A stretch of 64,000 nucleotides of DNA from Plantago major (lineage: Eukaryota; Streptophyta; Magnoliopsida; Lamiales; Plantaginaceae): positions 89,928,877 through 89,992,876 of the forward strand of contig CM048840.1 of the NCBI GenBank assembly GCA_026545765.1. The letters run 5' to 3'. A program made the position numbers and the translations under genes. This document shows positions 11,033 through 22,112 of the stretch, one piece after another (position 1 is the stretch's first letter; each line of letters begins with the position of its first letter). The notes beneath the pieces were generated by a model. It searched no databases. It was given only the letters and a program-made list of their open reading frames with translations, and was not told where the DNA came from.

Positions 11033-12649
11033 ATTGGAGGAAACAACACCAAGAGGGGAGTATCTTTTCTTTTTCTCTTTACTTTCCTAGTTTCTCTATC
11101 TACTTTTGACTAGGTTTGAGAGAGGAATTTGACTATTACTTGCTCGGTCTGTAATAACTTTAAACACTTGCACTTAGTAGTTTGCATTTTAATTTATGTT
11201 TATTTGTTACGTCTAGTGTCTTTTAATTTTTGAAAATTTTTTTGATCTGTGGGAGAGTACTGAGTGTGAATTATGACTAAATGACTAAGGTGAGGGGCTG
11301 TGTATTTGTTTTCATGCTTCGCTGCTTGCTGAATATATGCTCTGACCAAACTCGACCCATGCTACTTTGATGAGTGAGTTTACTTGCTACTCTAACTGAA
11401 GTCCTGTGTGTAACCGTGTGAACACTGATACCCTTGAGTCTTTATTTGTCAGCAACATGAATATGATTAGTAGTACTCACCTTTCCGAATCCTTTTCTTT
11501 ACCTTTCGCTAACCCTGATGAAAGCCTTTTTAAGCCCTTGTGAAACTCGACCATATATCCTTTACATGCTTTACTTAAGCGGTGACAGCAACATACCGCC
11601 GAGCTTGAACGAAGAAACAAAGCAGCGAGTTCCAAAAAATGGAGGAGAATCATGTTTTGATCATGATCGAGAATTGGTTTGGGGGAAAGTAGAGAAGAAA
11701 ACCCTAACCCTAGTTCGAGAAATTGGTTTGGGGGAGAAGTGGAAGATGAACATCATCGAAAGATAACCTTGTTGGCCCAACTTTTATATTACCGATGCTA
11801 AAAATCACTAGCTCTTGCTCTAGAAAAAATAGAAAGGAAAGTACCAAAAAAAGCAAGGGTGCAAAAGTCTCAGAGTGGATTTGTGGTCCTCGTGATCACC
11901 GTTTTCATGTTGGGCATGTTACATATACTACCCACATACTGGCATGGCCCTAAAAGCTACATGTCCGTGAGGATTCATGGCATGTATACCAAACCTGCAC
12001 GCACAAAAGTGCAGAATTCAGTAAAACAGACACTACCAAAAAATGTACAGACTAAAAAGAGCCCAATGATAGCCAACCAAAAGCATACGAGTCAGTAAAA
12101 CGACTGCAAAAAATAGTATGTGAAAAGAAAAAAGAAAAAGAAAAATAAAGGAGCAAGTAGTCTATGTGTGAAGTAACCGACGAAGTAGTTACAATGATAA
12201 AGGAGAAGTTGAAGATTTGTCATTGAGAGAGGACGAAGTCGAAGGAAGGAACTCGGTGTCCGAAAGGATAAGTCCCCCTGAAATACCCCTTGTTCTGCTT
12301 TGCTTATCTTTTAATGAGGCTTAGCCATACACTCTTCTATATTATCCTACCTATTTAACTTACCAAGCCAACCTGAGTACTACTTTGATTTGTGCCTTGA
12401 CTTTTGGGAGCAGGATTTCATAACGTTACCATGAGGTAATGATTTTGAAGTACACCTAGAAGGACATTGGGTTACACTTGTAACCACTGGCTGTAGCGAG
12501 TGATACTTACTTGTTACTTGTTTGTTGTGGAGTGATAAAGTTGGAGTTGAAACTAAGCGATTTTGAAACCCTAGAAACTGGCTGCTTGTCTATGTGGTGG
12601 TTTATGCTTGATTATCGTTATTGCCTTGCTCAAGGATGAGCAAGAAACT
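11033..12649 (+). other. GYP-A long 3' non-coding region
   Basis: No coding pattern seen in 1.6 kb between the accessory ORF and PPT. It holds the block shared with GYP-B and GYP-C (about 11885-12080) and A-rich stretches near 12120-12150. Small open frames here have no recognisable content. Confidence 0.6.
11885..12080 (+). repeat. Conserved 3' block, GYP-A copy
   Basis: Shares an ordered series of words with GYP-B (18955-19150, minus) and GYP-C (28585-28770): CATGTCCGTGAGG, GTATACCAAAC, GCACAAAAGTGC (a 4-bp stem with AAAA loop), AAAACAGACAC and AAAGAGCCCA. The LTRs of the three elements are otherwise dissimilar. Confidence 0.8.
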
Positions 12650-12661
12650 GGTTTGGGGGTG
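12650..12661 (+). other. GYP-A polypurine tract
   Basis: GGTTTGGGGGTG directly before the 3' LTR; primes plus-strand DNA synthesis in LTR elements. Confidence 0.75.
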
Positions 12662-13992
12662 TGATGTGACAATGAAATGTGAGATATAGCATGCTCTTAG
12701 ACCCTCGTTTTTTGCCTTAAATTCCATATTTGTATCGTTTTTATGGTCAATTACCAATTTCATGTGTATTTTCTAGGTCATGATGCGTTTATGAGGCATT
12801 GCACGATTTCAGGCGCGAAAACGACATAATTGTGCGAAATCGAGAAAGTTAAGAGAATACGCCGGATTGGCCGTTGCGTGGAGTTCGAGGATTCAAAACA
12901 TGACATGCGACCAACCAATGCGAAGATAATTGAAGATGCAACAACAGTGTAGAAGACCAATTTTCGAGGAAATGAAGTTACGAATCCCGAAATCGAAGAA
13001 CGAAGAAAACAGATTAGAATCTGCAGATTTCGAAGATGGCGGCCCCCTAGGGACCGCAGAAGGACTCTTTGCGGTCCATAGGTGACCGCAGTCATGGGTC
13101 TGACTTTTTCCAGGCTTTTTTCCTGGCCTGTCAGGCTAGAGCCCGCCTTCCTAAACCTTCCTTAATGATCAATGGCGGCCAGAGCTCGGATTTTCAAGTA
13201 TAAATAAGACCTCAGGGGTCTCATAATTCTACACCACTCATAAAGTAGCTCTCCTGAGAGAGAGAACAAGTCCTCGGGGAAGTGAAACCCCAAAACCACT
13301 GGCCTTCAGGCACCCAGAAGGAGGAAACCCTAGAAGTAGCAGGAAGACATCAGAGACTAAACAGCAGCAGCTTCTTCTTCTTCTTTGTTATTTTCCATTC
13401 CTTTCTTTAGATACTATGAGTAGCTAACTTTCTCTTGTAAAGGCGAATCACCGTAACTCTATTTTTGCTACTTCTTTATATACCGTGATATATTAATGGA
13501 ATAGTTATTAGACGTAAATCGTAGTTATACAACTCTATACATCCTTTGTGGTGTGATATTCTGCTGAGTGACACAGTAGTTTCATTGAACTGAGTAGCGG
13601 TACTCGTGCCGACTGCGCCTCCACATAGTAGTATTATGCCCTGTTGTCATTAGAGGTAATCGCGTAGAATTTTAGCTAGGAAGTTGGGAGTAGCATAGCA
13701 GAGGGAGGTTGGGGATCCTTTACGCCTTCCCGCCATCGATTACTTCTCATCAAATTAGGGTTTACTGTGATTAAATTAATCTGTCTACGATCAATCTGTT
13801 TACTTTTCAGCATACAATTTATATATGTTATTTGCTTGTTCCTATGCTAAGTGTCCGTGGAGAACGACATCCTGGGTCAGCTTTCCGCTATAAACAGTGG
13901 ATTGAAGGACTTCCGACTTATAAATTTAATCTTGATTGTATTTAGGGATTACAGGTTCTACAACGAAAATCGAAATCTCTAAGTGCACATCA
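12662..13992 (+). repeat. GYP-A 3' LTR
   Basis: 1331 bp, starting TGATGTGAC after the PPT and ending GTGCACATCA, giving TGATGTG/CACATCA ends. Contains a GC-rich inverted repeat at 13051-13077 (GGACCGCA/TGCGGTCC) with further CCGCAG copies to 13090, and a TATA-like run near 13199. The right boundary is inferred from the inverted ends and the switch to copia coding sequence. Confidence 0.75.
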
Positions 13993-14707
13993 GTTATCAA
14001 CCAGGTTGGAAAGGCAAGAATACTTCTAGGCCATCAAATCCCAGGTTCAATGGCTCTAATGCCTCTAATCCTCGCTATCAGTCCAATAATAGGTCAATTG
14101 CTAAAACTGTCATGATGGATACTTCAAATAACAATGCATCTGCCTCTTCCCCTGGCTTTAATCAAAGTCTTATCCCCAATTTTTGGATTTTCAGATGTTT
14201 CAGGCTCAACAGGTTACTCAGGGTTCTTCTGTGCATCATGTAGCTTGTGCTACCACTGGTATAAATTTGCCTCTCTCTAATAACTTTGTTATAGCAACTT
14301 GCTTGTTTGTCTCTGTTCATAAACAATCTTCTTCTTTGATACTTGACACTGGTGCATCTGATCACATGATTTGTGATATTAACTTGTTTATTGAACCTCC
14401 TATTTATACTTTTGTTGTTATTCGACTACCTACTGGAGAAACTACATATGCTAGTCATATTTGTTATGTCAGGATTTCTACTGAACTTATTCTGGAGAAA
14501 GTTCTTTTTGCCCCAAAATTTGATTTCAATTTGCTTTCAGTTTCTAAATTGACCAGAGATGGTTATTTTGATTTGAGATTCTCACGTGATAAATGTTTTC
14601 TTCAGGACTTGATCTACAAGGAGACTATCTTAGCTGAAGTTCAACATGGTTTATATCATCTTAGTAGTCTCAATTTTAAATCATATACTCATGTTTTTCT
14701 GTTATAA
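13993..14707 (+). pseudogene. COP-A gag tail and protease
   Basis: Starts inside the Asn/Ser/Gly-rich gag C-terminus (YQPGWKGKN). The frame shifts near 14190. The protease active site LILDTGASDHM lies at about 14338-14370, followed by VLFAPKFDFNLLSVSKL, the usual copia protease end and GAG-pre-integrase lead. The frame stops at 14705-14707. No zinc knuckle remains because the 5' part of gag is missing. Confidence 0.85.
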
Positions 14708-15712
14708 ACACTGTATCTAGTGAAGTTTGGCATGCTCGTTTAGGCCATATTCCTTATGCAAAGCTTTCTAGTTTACGTTTACCTCATAAACTCAATTGTA
14801 ATGAGCATCCTGTTTGTGACATATGTCATTTTGCTAACTAAAAGCGGCTCAAATTTCCTATAAGTGTTTCTTCTACTATTGCCCGTTTGATTTGTTACAT
14901 GTTGACATATGGGGCCCTTTTAGTGTAGTTTCTCGCGTTGCTAATTTTCATTTTTCCTAACTATAGTGGATGACTTCTCGAGTTGTACTTGGGTGTTCTT
15001 AATGTCTCACAAATCAGATACCAGGCAACGCATTATCAATTTTTGCAAGATGGTTCAAACTCAATTTCAACGTGTTGTTAAGTCTATCCGTAGTGACAAT
15101 GGACATGAATTTATGCTCTCTGATTTTTATGAGTCTGCTGGTATTCTTCATCAACGCAGTTGCACTTATACACCTCAACAAAATGGTGTTGTTGAGCGTA
15201 AACAACAACACATTCTTCAAGTTGCTCGTTTTCTTCTCTTTAATTCTTCTTTACCTCTCAAGTATTGGTGTGATAGTGTTCTTGTTGCTATACACATTAT
15301 TAATTGAATTCGTTCATCAGCCATACACAATCGGATTCCTTATGAATTGTTATATAATAAACCTGTTGATTATTCTTATATGCGTATTTTTGGCACTTTA
15401 TGCTATGCCAGTACTATTCACAAAAACAGACACAAATTTGCCTCACGGGCTATTAAATGTGCTTTCTTAGGCTATCCTATTGGTGTTAAAGGCTATAAGG
15501 TGTTGGATTTGATTACTGGCAATGTTTTTCTCTCTAGGGATGTTGTTTTTGAAGAATCAATTTTTCCTTCCAAATCAATCAATTCTTCACAAAATTCTGC
15601 TGATCACAATTCTCATATTGACATTTTTAATTCTGATTTTCTAGTCCTTCTATTGTTTTACCTATTCATTCTACTAATTCTCAGCCTCACTCACCTAATT
15701 CTGATATGTTAA
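14708..15712 (+). pseudogene. COP-A GAG-pre-integrase and integrase
   Basis: VWHARLGH at about 14727-14750 marks the zinc-binding start and CDICHFAN follows near 14815. The core reads DDFSSCTW, IRSDNGHEF and TPQQNGVVERK, with its second Asp and Glu present, then KYWCDSVLVAIHIIN before a TGA at 15305. The C-terminal part continues in another frame at 15347 (SYMRIFGTLCY, CAFLGYPIGVKGYKV). Several stops and a frame change near 14950 disable it. Confidence 0.85.
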
Positions 15713-16869
15713 TTTCTGGAAATAATGGAGTGTCTAATCATTCTACTATTACTTCTATTCCTGCTGATTCTTCCCATGATTGTGATTCTTCACTTGTTAT
15801 TTCTCCTAATTCTGATATTTCTTCTGATAATATTCTACCTAGGAGATCTGATAGAACTAGAACCATGTCTTCTCATTTGAAAGTTTATGATTGCGTTTTG
15901 CCCCCTTCTTTACAGCATGATAAACATGATTCTACAATAAATGTAGTTTTTACAAATTATCCTTATCCCATTTTTGAATATTTGTGTATATCTGGTTTAT
16001 CTAATTCCCATGCTTGTTTTACAGCTCAGATCTCACAGATTACTGAGCCTACTACTTATAAACAAGCCATGAAATCCATGGAGAGGCAAGATGCTATGCA
16101 AAGAGAGCTAGAAGCTCTTGAGAAGAATAATACATGGATCCTGACCTCTTTGCCTACAGGGAAGAATATAGTTGGTTGTAAGTGGATTTATAAAGTCCAG
16201 TATAAATCTGATGGTAGTATAGAAAGATATAAGGCTAGGTTAGTTGCTAAGGGTTATACTAAAGAAGAAGGATTGGATTTCTTTGAAACCATCTCACTTG
16301 TCACTAAGCTTACAACTGTTAGAACTATCCTTGCTTTAGCTGCTGTTAAAAATTGGTATATACATCAGTTAGATGTTAATAATGCCTTTTTGCATGGAGA
16401 TTTGACATAAGAGGTTTATATGGTGCCTCCTCCTGGTCTGGAAAATCCTAATAATCTTGTTTGCAGGTTAACAAAAAGCATTTATGGCCTTAAACAGGCA
16501 TCAAGGCAATGGTTTAGTAAGCTAACTTCCTGTTTGTTAGCTTTTGGTTATGTGCAGTCTAAGTCTGTTTATGTTGATGATATCATTTTGGCTGGTAATG
16601 ACATGAGTGAGATAGATAGAGTTAAAACTTATTTGCATCATCAGTTTACTATTAAGGATTTGGGTAAACTCAAATATATTATTGGTATTGAAATTGCTTA
16701 TTCTGCTAATGGTCTTGTTTTGTCACAGAGAAAATATGCCCTTGATCTTCTTTTTGAGATAGGTTATTTAGGTTGTAAACCTGCTGCAACACCTATGGAT
16801 TCAAAATGCAGATTGACAAAAGAAGGTGGGACTGTGTTGACAGATGTGTCTGAGTACGAAGACTGGTAG
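15706..16869 (+). pseudogene. COP-A reverse transcriptase with internal deletion
   Basis: The copia RT start is clear (EALEKNNTWILTSLP, GCKWIYKVQYKSDG, ARLVAKGYTKEEGLDF, HQLDVNNAFLHGDL). A TAA at 16408 interrupts, then VPPPGLENP and SIYGLKQASRQWF follow. The catalytic box YVDDIILAGND is present near 16569, but the segment that normally separates GYVQSK from it is missing, a deletion of roughly 20 codons. The frame ends at 16869. Confidence 0.85.
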
Positions 16870-17521
16870 GAAGATTGGTATATCTCACAATCACAAGGCC
16901 AGATCTCAGTTTTTCCATACAGAGATTAAGCCAATTTCTGACTTAACCTGCAAGTTTACATCTTTCAGCAGTACATAGGGTCCTTAGATACATTAAGGGA
17001 ACACCTGGTCAAGGTCTATTCTATTCAAGAATGAATGATTTGCAACTTAAAGCCTACAGTGATAGTGATTGGGCAACCTGTCCAGACACTAGGAGGAGTA
17101 TATCAGGCTATTGTGTTTTTCTTTGTGATATTTTGATTTCTTGGAAGAGTAAAAAGTAGCAAACTATGAGTAGAAGTAGCTCATTAGTTGAGTACAGGGC
17201 ATTAGCTGCTACATCTGGTGAATTACAATGGTTGTTAAATTTGCTCAAAGATCTAGGAGTTTGACATGATGCCCCAGCACACATTTATACAGACAGTACG
17301 GGTGCTTATTGTTTGGCTAGTAATCCTGTTCAACATGAGAGAACCAAACACATTGAGTTGGATTGCCATTTAATCAGGGAAAAAGTTCAAGATCACACTA
17401 TCAAGTTGTTTCAAGAATCTACTACAGATATGGTTGCAAATATTCTTAATAAGGCTCTTGTTTCTCCTTTGTTTGCTCAACATCAAGGCAAGTTGAGCAT
17501 GAAGAATGTACATGCTCCAGT
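16870..17521 (+). pseudogene. COP-A RNase H
   Basis: Copia RNase H motifs are spread over several frames: [20 protein letters not shown] near 17052-17110, VEYRALAATSGELQWL near 17188-17237, IYTDSTGAYCLASNPVQHER near 17284-17343 and TDMVANILNKAL near 17425. In-frame stops (for example TAG at 17157 and TGA at 17263) and a frame change disable it. The coding end abuts the PPT. Confidence 0.8.
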
Positions 17522-17541
17522 TGGGGGGTGGGGGGGGGGGG
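17522..17541 (+). other. COP-A polypurine tract
   Basis: A G-run interrupted by single T residues at the 3' end of COP-A. The next base begins the GYP-B LTR, so the COP-A 3' LTR is displaced or lost. Confidence 0.6.
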
Positions 17542-18826
17542 TGATGTGATCAAATTAGTAATCTTAAAAAAGATAAAAAGTAACTAAAGCAGTTGTTGTC
17601 AAACAGGCTTTCACTACTAGATCGTTCTCAAGGAGCTAACTAGGCAACTATAGTGTTTCGAAGTGTAAATGTAAGAGTTTGCAGTAACAGTCGAAATGAT
17701 TGAGTTTGTATGATCAAAATCAACAAAACTAAGTAAATTGAAAGAAGGTTTGATCAAGAAAGAGAAATAATGAACACGGTAGCAATTCAGAGAAATCGAA
17801 TACAGAGTTAAACCTATCGTTCATATGTTTGTCACAGTTATTTGTCCAGAAAAGCACTAATTCAGTTTAACCAAAACAGTGAAATCAATCGATTGTCAGA
17901 CGGTTGATTCTTAACCGAAATGATTTGAAGGTTTGAAACGAAAGCGTATTGAATTAAGGGTTTTACGAAGATCTTGATTTAGCTTAACACGTACGAACGA
18001 TTCTAGGTTAGATGCCTAATTCGAATAATCCTACATCACTACCGTATTCACTAAGGATTTAGCTACTCATATAATCGAATCGATAACAGGAATATTGATC
18101 GTCACAATTGAATTAAACATACAAGAGAATATGATAAGCATATAACCAATAAATCAATCACAAGATATGAAATTGCGAAAGAAAGAATGATTTGATTGGT
18201 AATCTAACCTCAAAGTACGAATCCAATGTCAAATATGCGATTACAAGTCGAATAAATGAGAAACCAAGGCAAGAGAGCCAAAAATAGGGTTTGTTCTTGC
18301 CTTTGAGAGTAAAAATGTAGAATAGAATGTGTTTTGAAATGTCTAAACTCGACTAATAATTAAACTCAGAATCCCGGTGAAAGAATCCCAGACACGTCTA
18401 AAATTGGCTCTTAGACTCATCTAAAACTGCGGCGTCTGGAGACGCGTCTGGCTAAAGTCTTCGATGCGTCTGCTGCTAATTCTTAGACGTGTCTGAGATG
18501 CGAGCTGTCAGACGCGTCTGGGGTGGTTTTCTGGATGCGTCTGGAGTTCGACTTGTACAGACGCATCTGAGGTTGATTCTTGGACGCATCTGGCTTCCCC
18601 CAAAATATGCCAAAAATTGTGGTTTGAACCTGGGATCAACTTATGGAACTTCCGGGCACTCGAAACTTGACAATAACTCCTAAAAACACTTGAAGCATGA
18701 CACAATCTGCACAACACAACTAAAACACGAAACACATAAAAATGCCCAAAAGACATATAAAATGGAAATAAAGACTAACAAAAGACAGTAAAAAGAATGA
18801 GATGAGACTCTAGAATAATGTCTCTT
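17542..18826 (-). repeat. GYP-B 3' LTR
   Basis: Begins TGATGTGATC at 17542 (LTR end ...CACATCA on the reverse strand) and matches the 5' copy at 21631-22100. The inner edge near 18826 is inferred from GAGACTCTAGAATAATGTCTC, which resembles the LTR start of GYP-C, so that limit is approximate. It contains a palindrome array at 18390-18595. Confidence 0.75.
18390..18595. repeat. Array of AGACGCGTCT-type palindromes
   Basis: About nine copies of a 10-12 bp palindrome, perfect at 18440-18449 and 18510-18519 (AGACGCGTCT), with variants AGACGTGTCT (18485), AGACACGTCT (18390), GACGCATCT and GATGCGTCT elsewhere. Most variants are C-to-T or G-to-A changes at CpG. Located near the LTR start, as are the arrays in GYP-C. 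Confidence 0.85.
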
Positions 18827-19806
18827 ATGCTAATGTACTCGTTTCATCAGGTCGAAAGGGATTTTGGCGTGCGACTCGATTTCCAGAGATTAATAGCTGA
18901 TGCTGCTCCCCTTATTCCATGTCATTCATCTAATACATCAACCAGAATTTCATTGTATGCTCATTTCATGGCCTCTTTGGGCTCTTTTTGTCTCAATGTT
19001 TTGTAAGTGTCTGTTTTACCGATGGTCCGCACTTTTGTACGTGTCAGTTTGGTGTACGTGCCATGAACCTCACGAACATGTAGATTTTCAGCCACGCCAG
19101 TATGTGGTATTATTTGTAACACGCCCAACACGACCAACGGTGACCAATTAAGACCACAGATCCACCCTGAGACTCAATCGTAAGTAGCTTTGGGGAGCAA
19201 CAAACAGATTTGTAGTATAAATGCAATAACAGCTTGATAAATAGTCGCATAGGTAGAAAATCCTCCCCCCAAACATGTTCCTTGGAACTGGTTTGGAAAA
19301 GAAAAATCTGAAAATAAGCATGTCGTTCGTCATCCCCAATTACTACGAGTACACATAAGTATGAAGCGGCGCAATAACTTAAAAGAAATTGCTCAACCTA
19401 GATATCATGCACAATAAAGCCGGTACACCGTTTTTTCATCGATAAGATAGGCTTCTCAAAGGCTTTTGGACCATAGAACTAACTAGACTTCCAAATAAAC
19501 TTATAAAAAAATTTCCTACTCTCCACTACAAGTTAATAATCACTCAAAACGTAAGCATCAAGCGAGTTTATCACTAGCAATGGAAGCTCGACTTAGAAGT
19601 TAACTCAGACTCAAATGCAAGACACAGGGAAAATGAAAACCAAGACAGAAACACACAGACACAAAAAGGAAACAGAAACACATACAGGATGAAATCTATC
19701 CCTCCCCCAACAAAGAGAAGCTTGTCCCCAAGCATCAGAAAGGTAATAGAAAACATCTTACAAGGGTTGTACTATTATAGGCATGTACAAGACTCTTCCG
19801 TATTGG
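18827..19806 (-). other. GYP-B 3' non-coding region
   Basis: About 1 kb with no coding pattern. The 18955-19385 part is collinear with GYP-C 28370-28770, including the conserved block and GGGGATGACGAAC. The accessory ORF that GYP-A and GYP-C carry before this region is absent here. The rest is A-rich and featureless to me. Confidence 0.65.
18955..19150 (-). repeat. Conserved 3' block, GYP-B copy
   Basis: Reverse complement carries the same ordered words as GYP-A 11885-12080 and GYP-C 28585-28770, including GTTCGTGAGG, GTACACCAAACTGACACG, CAAAAGTGCGGAC and AAAAAGAGCCCA. Confidence 0.8.
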
Positions 19807-20370
19807 TTAACGGGTACTCTGGAAGTTCACCCTCTTCGCTCCTTTGCGCCCCTGCAAGTGAGAATAAACATATAGGGGGCTAGTGTATGCCCCCACATGC
19901 ATTTTGGTCAAATCCTGCGAAATAGACACATAAGGGTTAGAATAGGTTCGCAACCTGCGCTGCTGGCCATGTACCTCAAAAGTGCACGTACGAGAGTGCA
20001 AGTCCACCGCCACGCGGGTGGTGTTGATGAAGGGTCATCCTAAAAGTAGCATGTCTCTTCCAAGTCCCCCCTTTCCTCCTCTAGGGGACTATACTATAAC
20101 AAAATCCAAAATTACATGCACCCCATCCAATCTAATCGTGACATTTTCAGCAACACCCGTAGGCCTAGTCCTAGAGCTATCTGCAAGCAACATAATAGCC
20201 TTCATTAGAACAATTCCCTTCAAACCAACTACACCTTTACATCTTCCAATGCCAATAGCTAAATCAAACCTCTTGGCATTACTAACTCTCTTCTCCACCT
20301 TAGGGATAATCGGTCGATTAGATTCCACCACCGGAGCATCAATGATCTCACCATCCTTCTGAGGTTTTAG
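19807..20370 (-). pseudogene. GYP-B protease remnant, active site deleted
   Basis: Matches the GYP-C protease on both sides: FDLAIGIG and VAENVTIRLDGVHVILDFV in 20370-20089, then VDLHSRTCTFEVHGQQRRL and HVGAYTSPLYVYSHLQGRK in 20013-19807 after a frame change. The stretch containing the DTG active site in GYP-C (IIDTGAAVNLM) is absent, a deletion of roughly twenty codons. It cannot be an active protease. The fused segment upstream is the acidic and basic linker from gag. Confidence 0.75.
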
Positions 20371-21508
20371 GGGTTCCTCACAAACCGAGTTATTAAAACT
20401 CTCTAGAACTTCAGCCTCTTTAAGCGTAGGGGTGTGGTCCCTACACTTGCGACTTATCATCACAGGCACTTCATCAGCTTTCCTCTTATCTACTAGATCA
20501 ACCGCTATCTCCACGAGAAATGCTCTCTCTATCCTATTAGGCAGCTCACCGAATTCCCCTTTTCGAGCCATAGAAACCAATTCTCCCATAGCAGCTTCCA
20601 GCCTCTTCTGAGGTTGGTCAATAGCCTCAAACCTCTCCTCATTCTTTACCTGGTTCTGTGCAGCAGTGCGATAGAAATTTTCAGAGTTAACCATAAACTT
20701 CATCATCCTACTTTACATGCTCTAATTGGGTGGAGATCGACAGGTTCCCTCAATGTTCTCCTTACTGTATTCTCTCACTCTTTTGGCCTTTCCACGCATG
20801 CCTTTGTGCTGGGATACAACTGCTAGTTTTTCAAATGCACCCACAATCTCTTCAGGAGCTTTCTCCAAAACCGAACCCCCTAGGCTCAAGTGTACCATCG
20901 ACTGTTCCTCGTAACAAAGCCCCTCATAGAAGCTACTGCACAAAGTCAAATCATCGAACATATGATGGGGACATTGAGCTAGGAGGTGTTTGAAACGCTC
21001 TCGTGCCTCATACATGGACTCATCATGTCCTCGCTCAAACTGCAAAATTCTATCGCGAAGGTCCGCAGTTAGAGTACGGATAATATTTTGCCATGAAAAT
21101 TTGATAAATATCGCTCCATGTAACCAACGACCCTTCTGGAAGATTCAACATCCATGTTTTAGCCCAACCACGGAGACACATAGGGAAAAATTTCATCCTC
21201 AGCTCATCGTCACTCACATTAAGACCATTTGGCAGCGGTATCCTTCCAATCAGAGCCCCAAACTCCCTTAGGAATTGCATCACATCTTCATTAGTATACC
21301 CAAAGAATAGGGGACCGTTTTTGAAGTGATGAGCCTTTATCTCCATGTTCCTCGCTTCTTGCGATAGTATAATTGAAGATCCAGGAGCCATAACCAAGTG
21401 AGGCTGCATATATTCTCCGAATACACATGGGGTAACCCCGTGATGGACTGTGGCACTCATTATAGTTAAGATGAGCTGACTCTTACCTACCTGTGACAAC
21501 AACCTCAC
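20371..21508 (-). pseudogene. GYP-B gag, broken
   Basis: Ty3/gypsy retrotransposon gag. The likely start is MSATVHHG at 21460. Core motifs are MEIKAHHF, LFFGYTNEDVMQFLREF, VSDDELRMKFFPMCL, WAKTWMLNLPEGS and TWSDIYQIFMAKYYP in 21460-21050, then SMYEARERFKHLLAQCPHH and FEKLAVVSQHKGM in 21045-20722, and EERFEAIDQPQKRLEAAMGEL after another change at about 20715. Frame changes lie near 21048 and 20715. I see no zinc knuckle; the GYP-C gag keeps one at the corresponding position, so about 300 bp may have been lost here. Confidence 0.8.
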
Positions 21509-21608
21509 AAAACAAAAACTTCGAGAGATTTTTTGTTTCTGTTAGTGAAGTAAAGACCAGACAAACAAATACAAATTAACACTACTAAACACCACAGTAG
21601 GAGTGAAC

Positions 21609-21630
21609 TCCCCGGCAGAGGCGCCAAATT
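21609..21630 (-). other. GYP-B primer binding site
   Basis: Reverse complement reads TTTGGCGCCTCTGCCGGGG next to the LTR end. The TGGCGCC start is the tRNA-Asp-type site of Athila/Tat gypsy elements. Confidence 0.8.
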
Positions 21631-22100
21631 TGATGTGCTCAAATTAGTACTCTTCAAAAAGATAAAAAGTAACTAAATCAGTTGTTGTAAAATAGGCTTT
21701 AACTACGAGATCGTTCTCAAGGAGCTAACTAGGCAACTATGGTGTTTCCATGTGTAAACGTAAGAGTTTGCAGTAACAGTCGAAATGATTGAGTTTGTAG
21801 GATCAAAATCGACAAAACTAAGTAAGTTGAAAGAAGGTTTGATCAAGAAAGAGAAATAATGAACCTGGTAGCAATTCAGAGAAATCGAATACAGAGTTAA
21901 ACCTATCGTTCACGTTTGTCATAGTTATTTGTCTAGAAAAGCACTAACTCAGTTTAACCAAAACATCATTTGAAAATCCAAAAACAGTGAAATCAATAGA
22001 TTGTCACATGGTTGATTCTTAACCGAAATAATTTGAAGGTTTGAAACGAAAGCGTACTAAATTAAAGGTTTTACGAAGATCTTGATTTAGCTTAACACAT
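21631..22100 (-). repeat. GYP-B 5' LTR, truncated
   Basis: About 470 bp matching the GYP-B 3' LTR from its TGATGTG end (21631 versus 17542) to GCTTAACAC. Beyond 22100 the sequence no longer follows the 3' LTR. The palindrome array part of the LTR is therefore missing in this copy. The two LTRs differ by a small insertion near 21965 and scattered substitutions. Confidence 0.8.
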
Positions 22101-22107
22101 GGGTGAG

Positions 22108-22112
22108 TCGGA
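22108..22112. repeat. Target site duplication of GYP-C, left copy
   Basis: TCGGA directly before the GYP-C LTR; the same five bases follow its 3' LTR at 45988-45992. Confidence 0.9.

Larger units (their letters stand above)
8913..13992 (+). mobile_element. GYP-A: 5'-truncated non-autonomous gypsy element
   Basis: Recognised by its 3' end: a PPT (GGTTTGGGGG) and an LTR with TGATGTG...CACATCA ends. Internally it carries a 5'UTR intron, an accessory ORF like that of GYP-C, and a 3' non-coding block shared with GYP-B and GYP-C. The left end is cut by SIRE-B; gag, protease and the 5' LTR, if retained, lie outside the window. The right end joins copia gag sequence directly, so it probably inserted into COP-A. 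Confidence 0.75.
13993..17541 (+). mobile_element. COP-A: decayed Ty1/copia element lacking LTRs
   Basis: Gag C-terminus, protease, integrase, RT and RNase H in copia order on the plus strand, ending at a G-rich PPT. No LTR of its own is visible: the 5' side is replaced by the GYP-A LTR and the 3' side by the GYP-B LTR, which starts exactly at the PPT end. It is not a Sirevirus; protease, IN and RT sequences differ clearly from SIRE-A/C/D. Confidence 0.85.
17542..22100 (-). mobile_element. GYP-B: non-autonomous gypsy element with gag and protease remnant
   Basis: Minus-strand order: truncated 5' LTR (22100-21631), PBS, gag, protease remnant, 3' non-coding region, 3' LTR (about 18826-17542). 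There is no RT, RNase H or integrase. Gag and protease resemble GYP-C, and the LTR tail is near-identical between its two ends, showing they belong together. The 5' LTR loses similarity at about 22100, twelve bases before GYP-C starts, so the break predates or accompanied the joining to the U1 sequence. Confidence 0.85.

Noticed and set aside
11518..12098. Small plus-strand ORFs in the GYP-A 3' region
   Set aside because: They overlap the conserved non-coding block, and GYP-B and GYP-C do not keep the frames.
17520..17560. TGATGTGATC as the start of a COP-A 3' LTR
   Set aside because: The following 550 bp match the GYP-B 5' LTR at 21631, so this is the GYP-B end.
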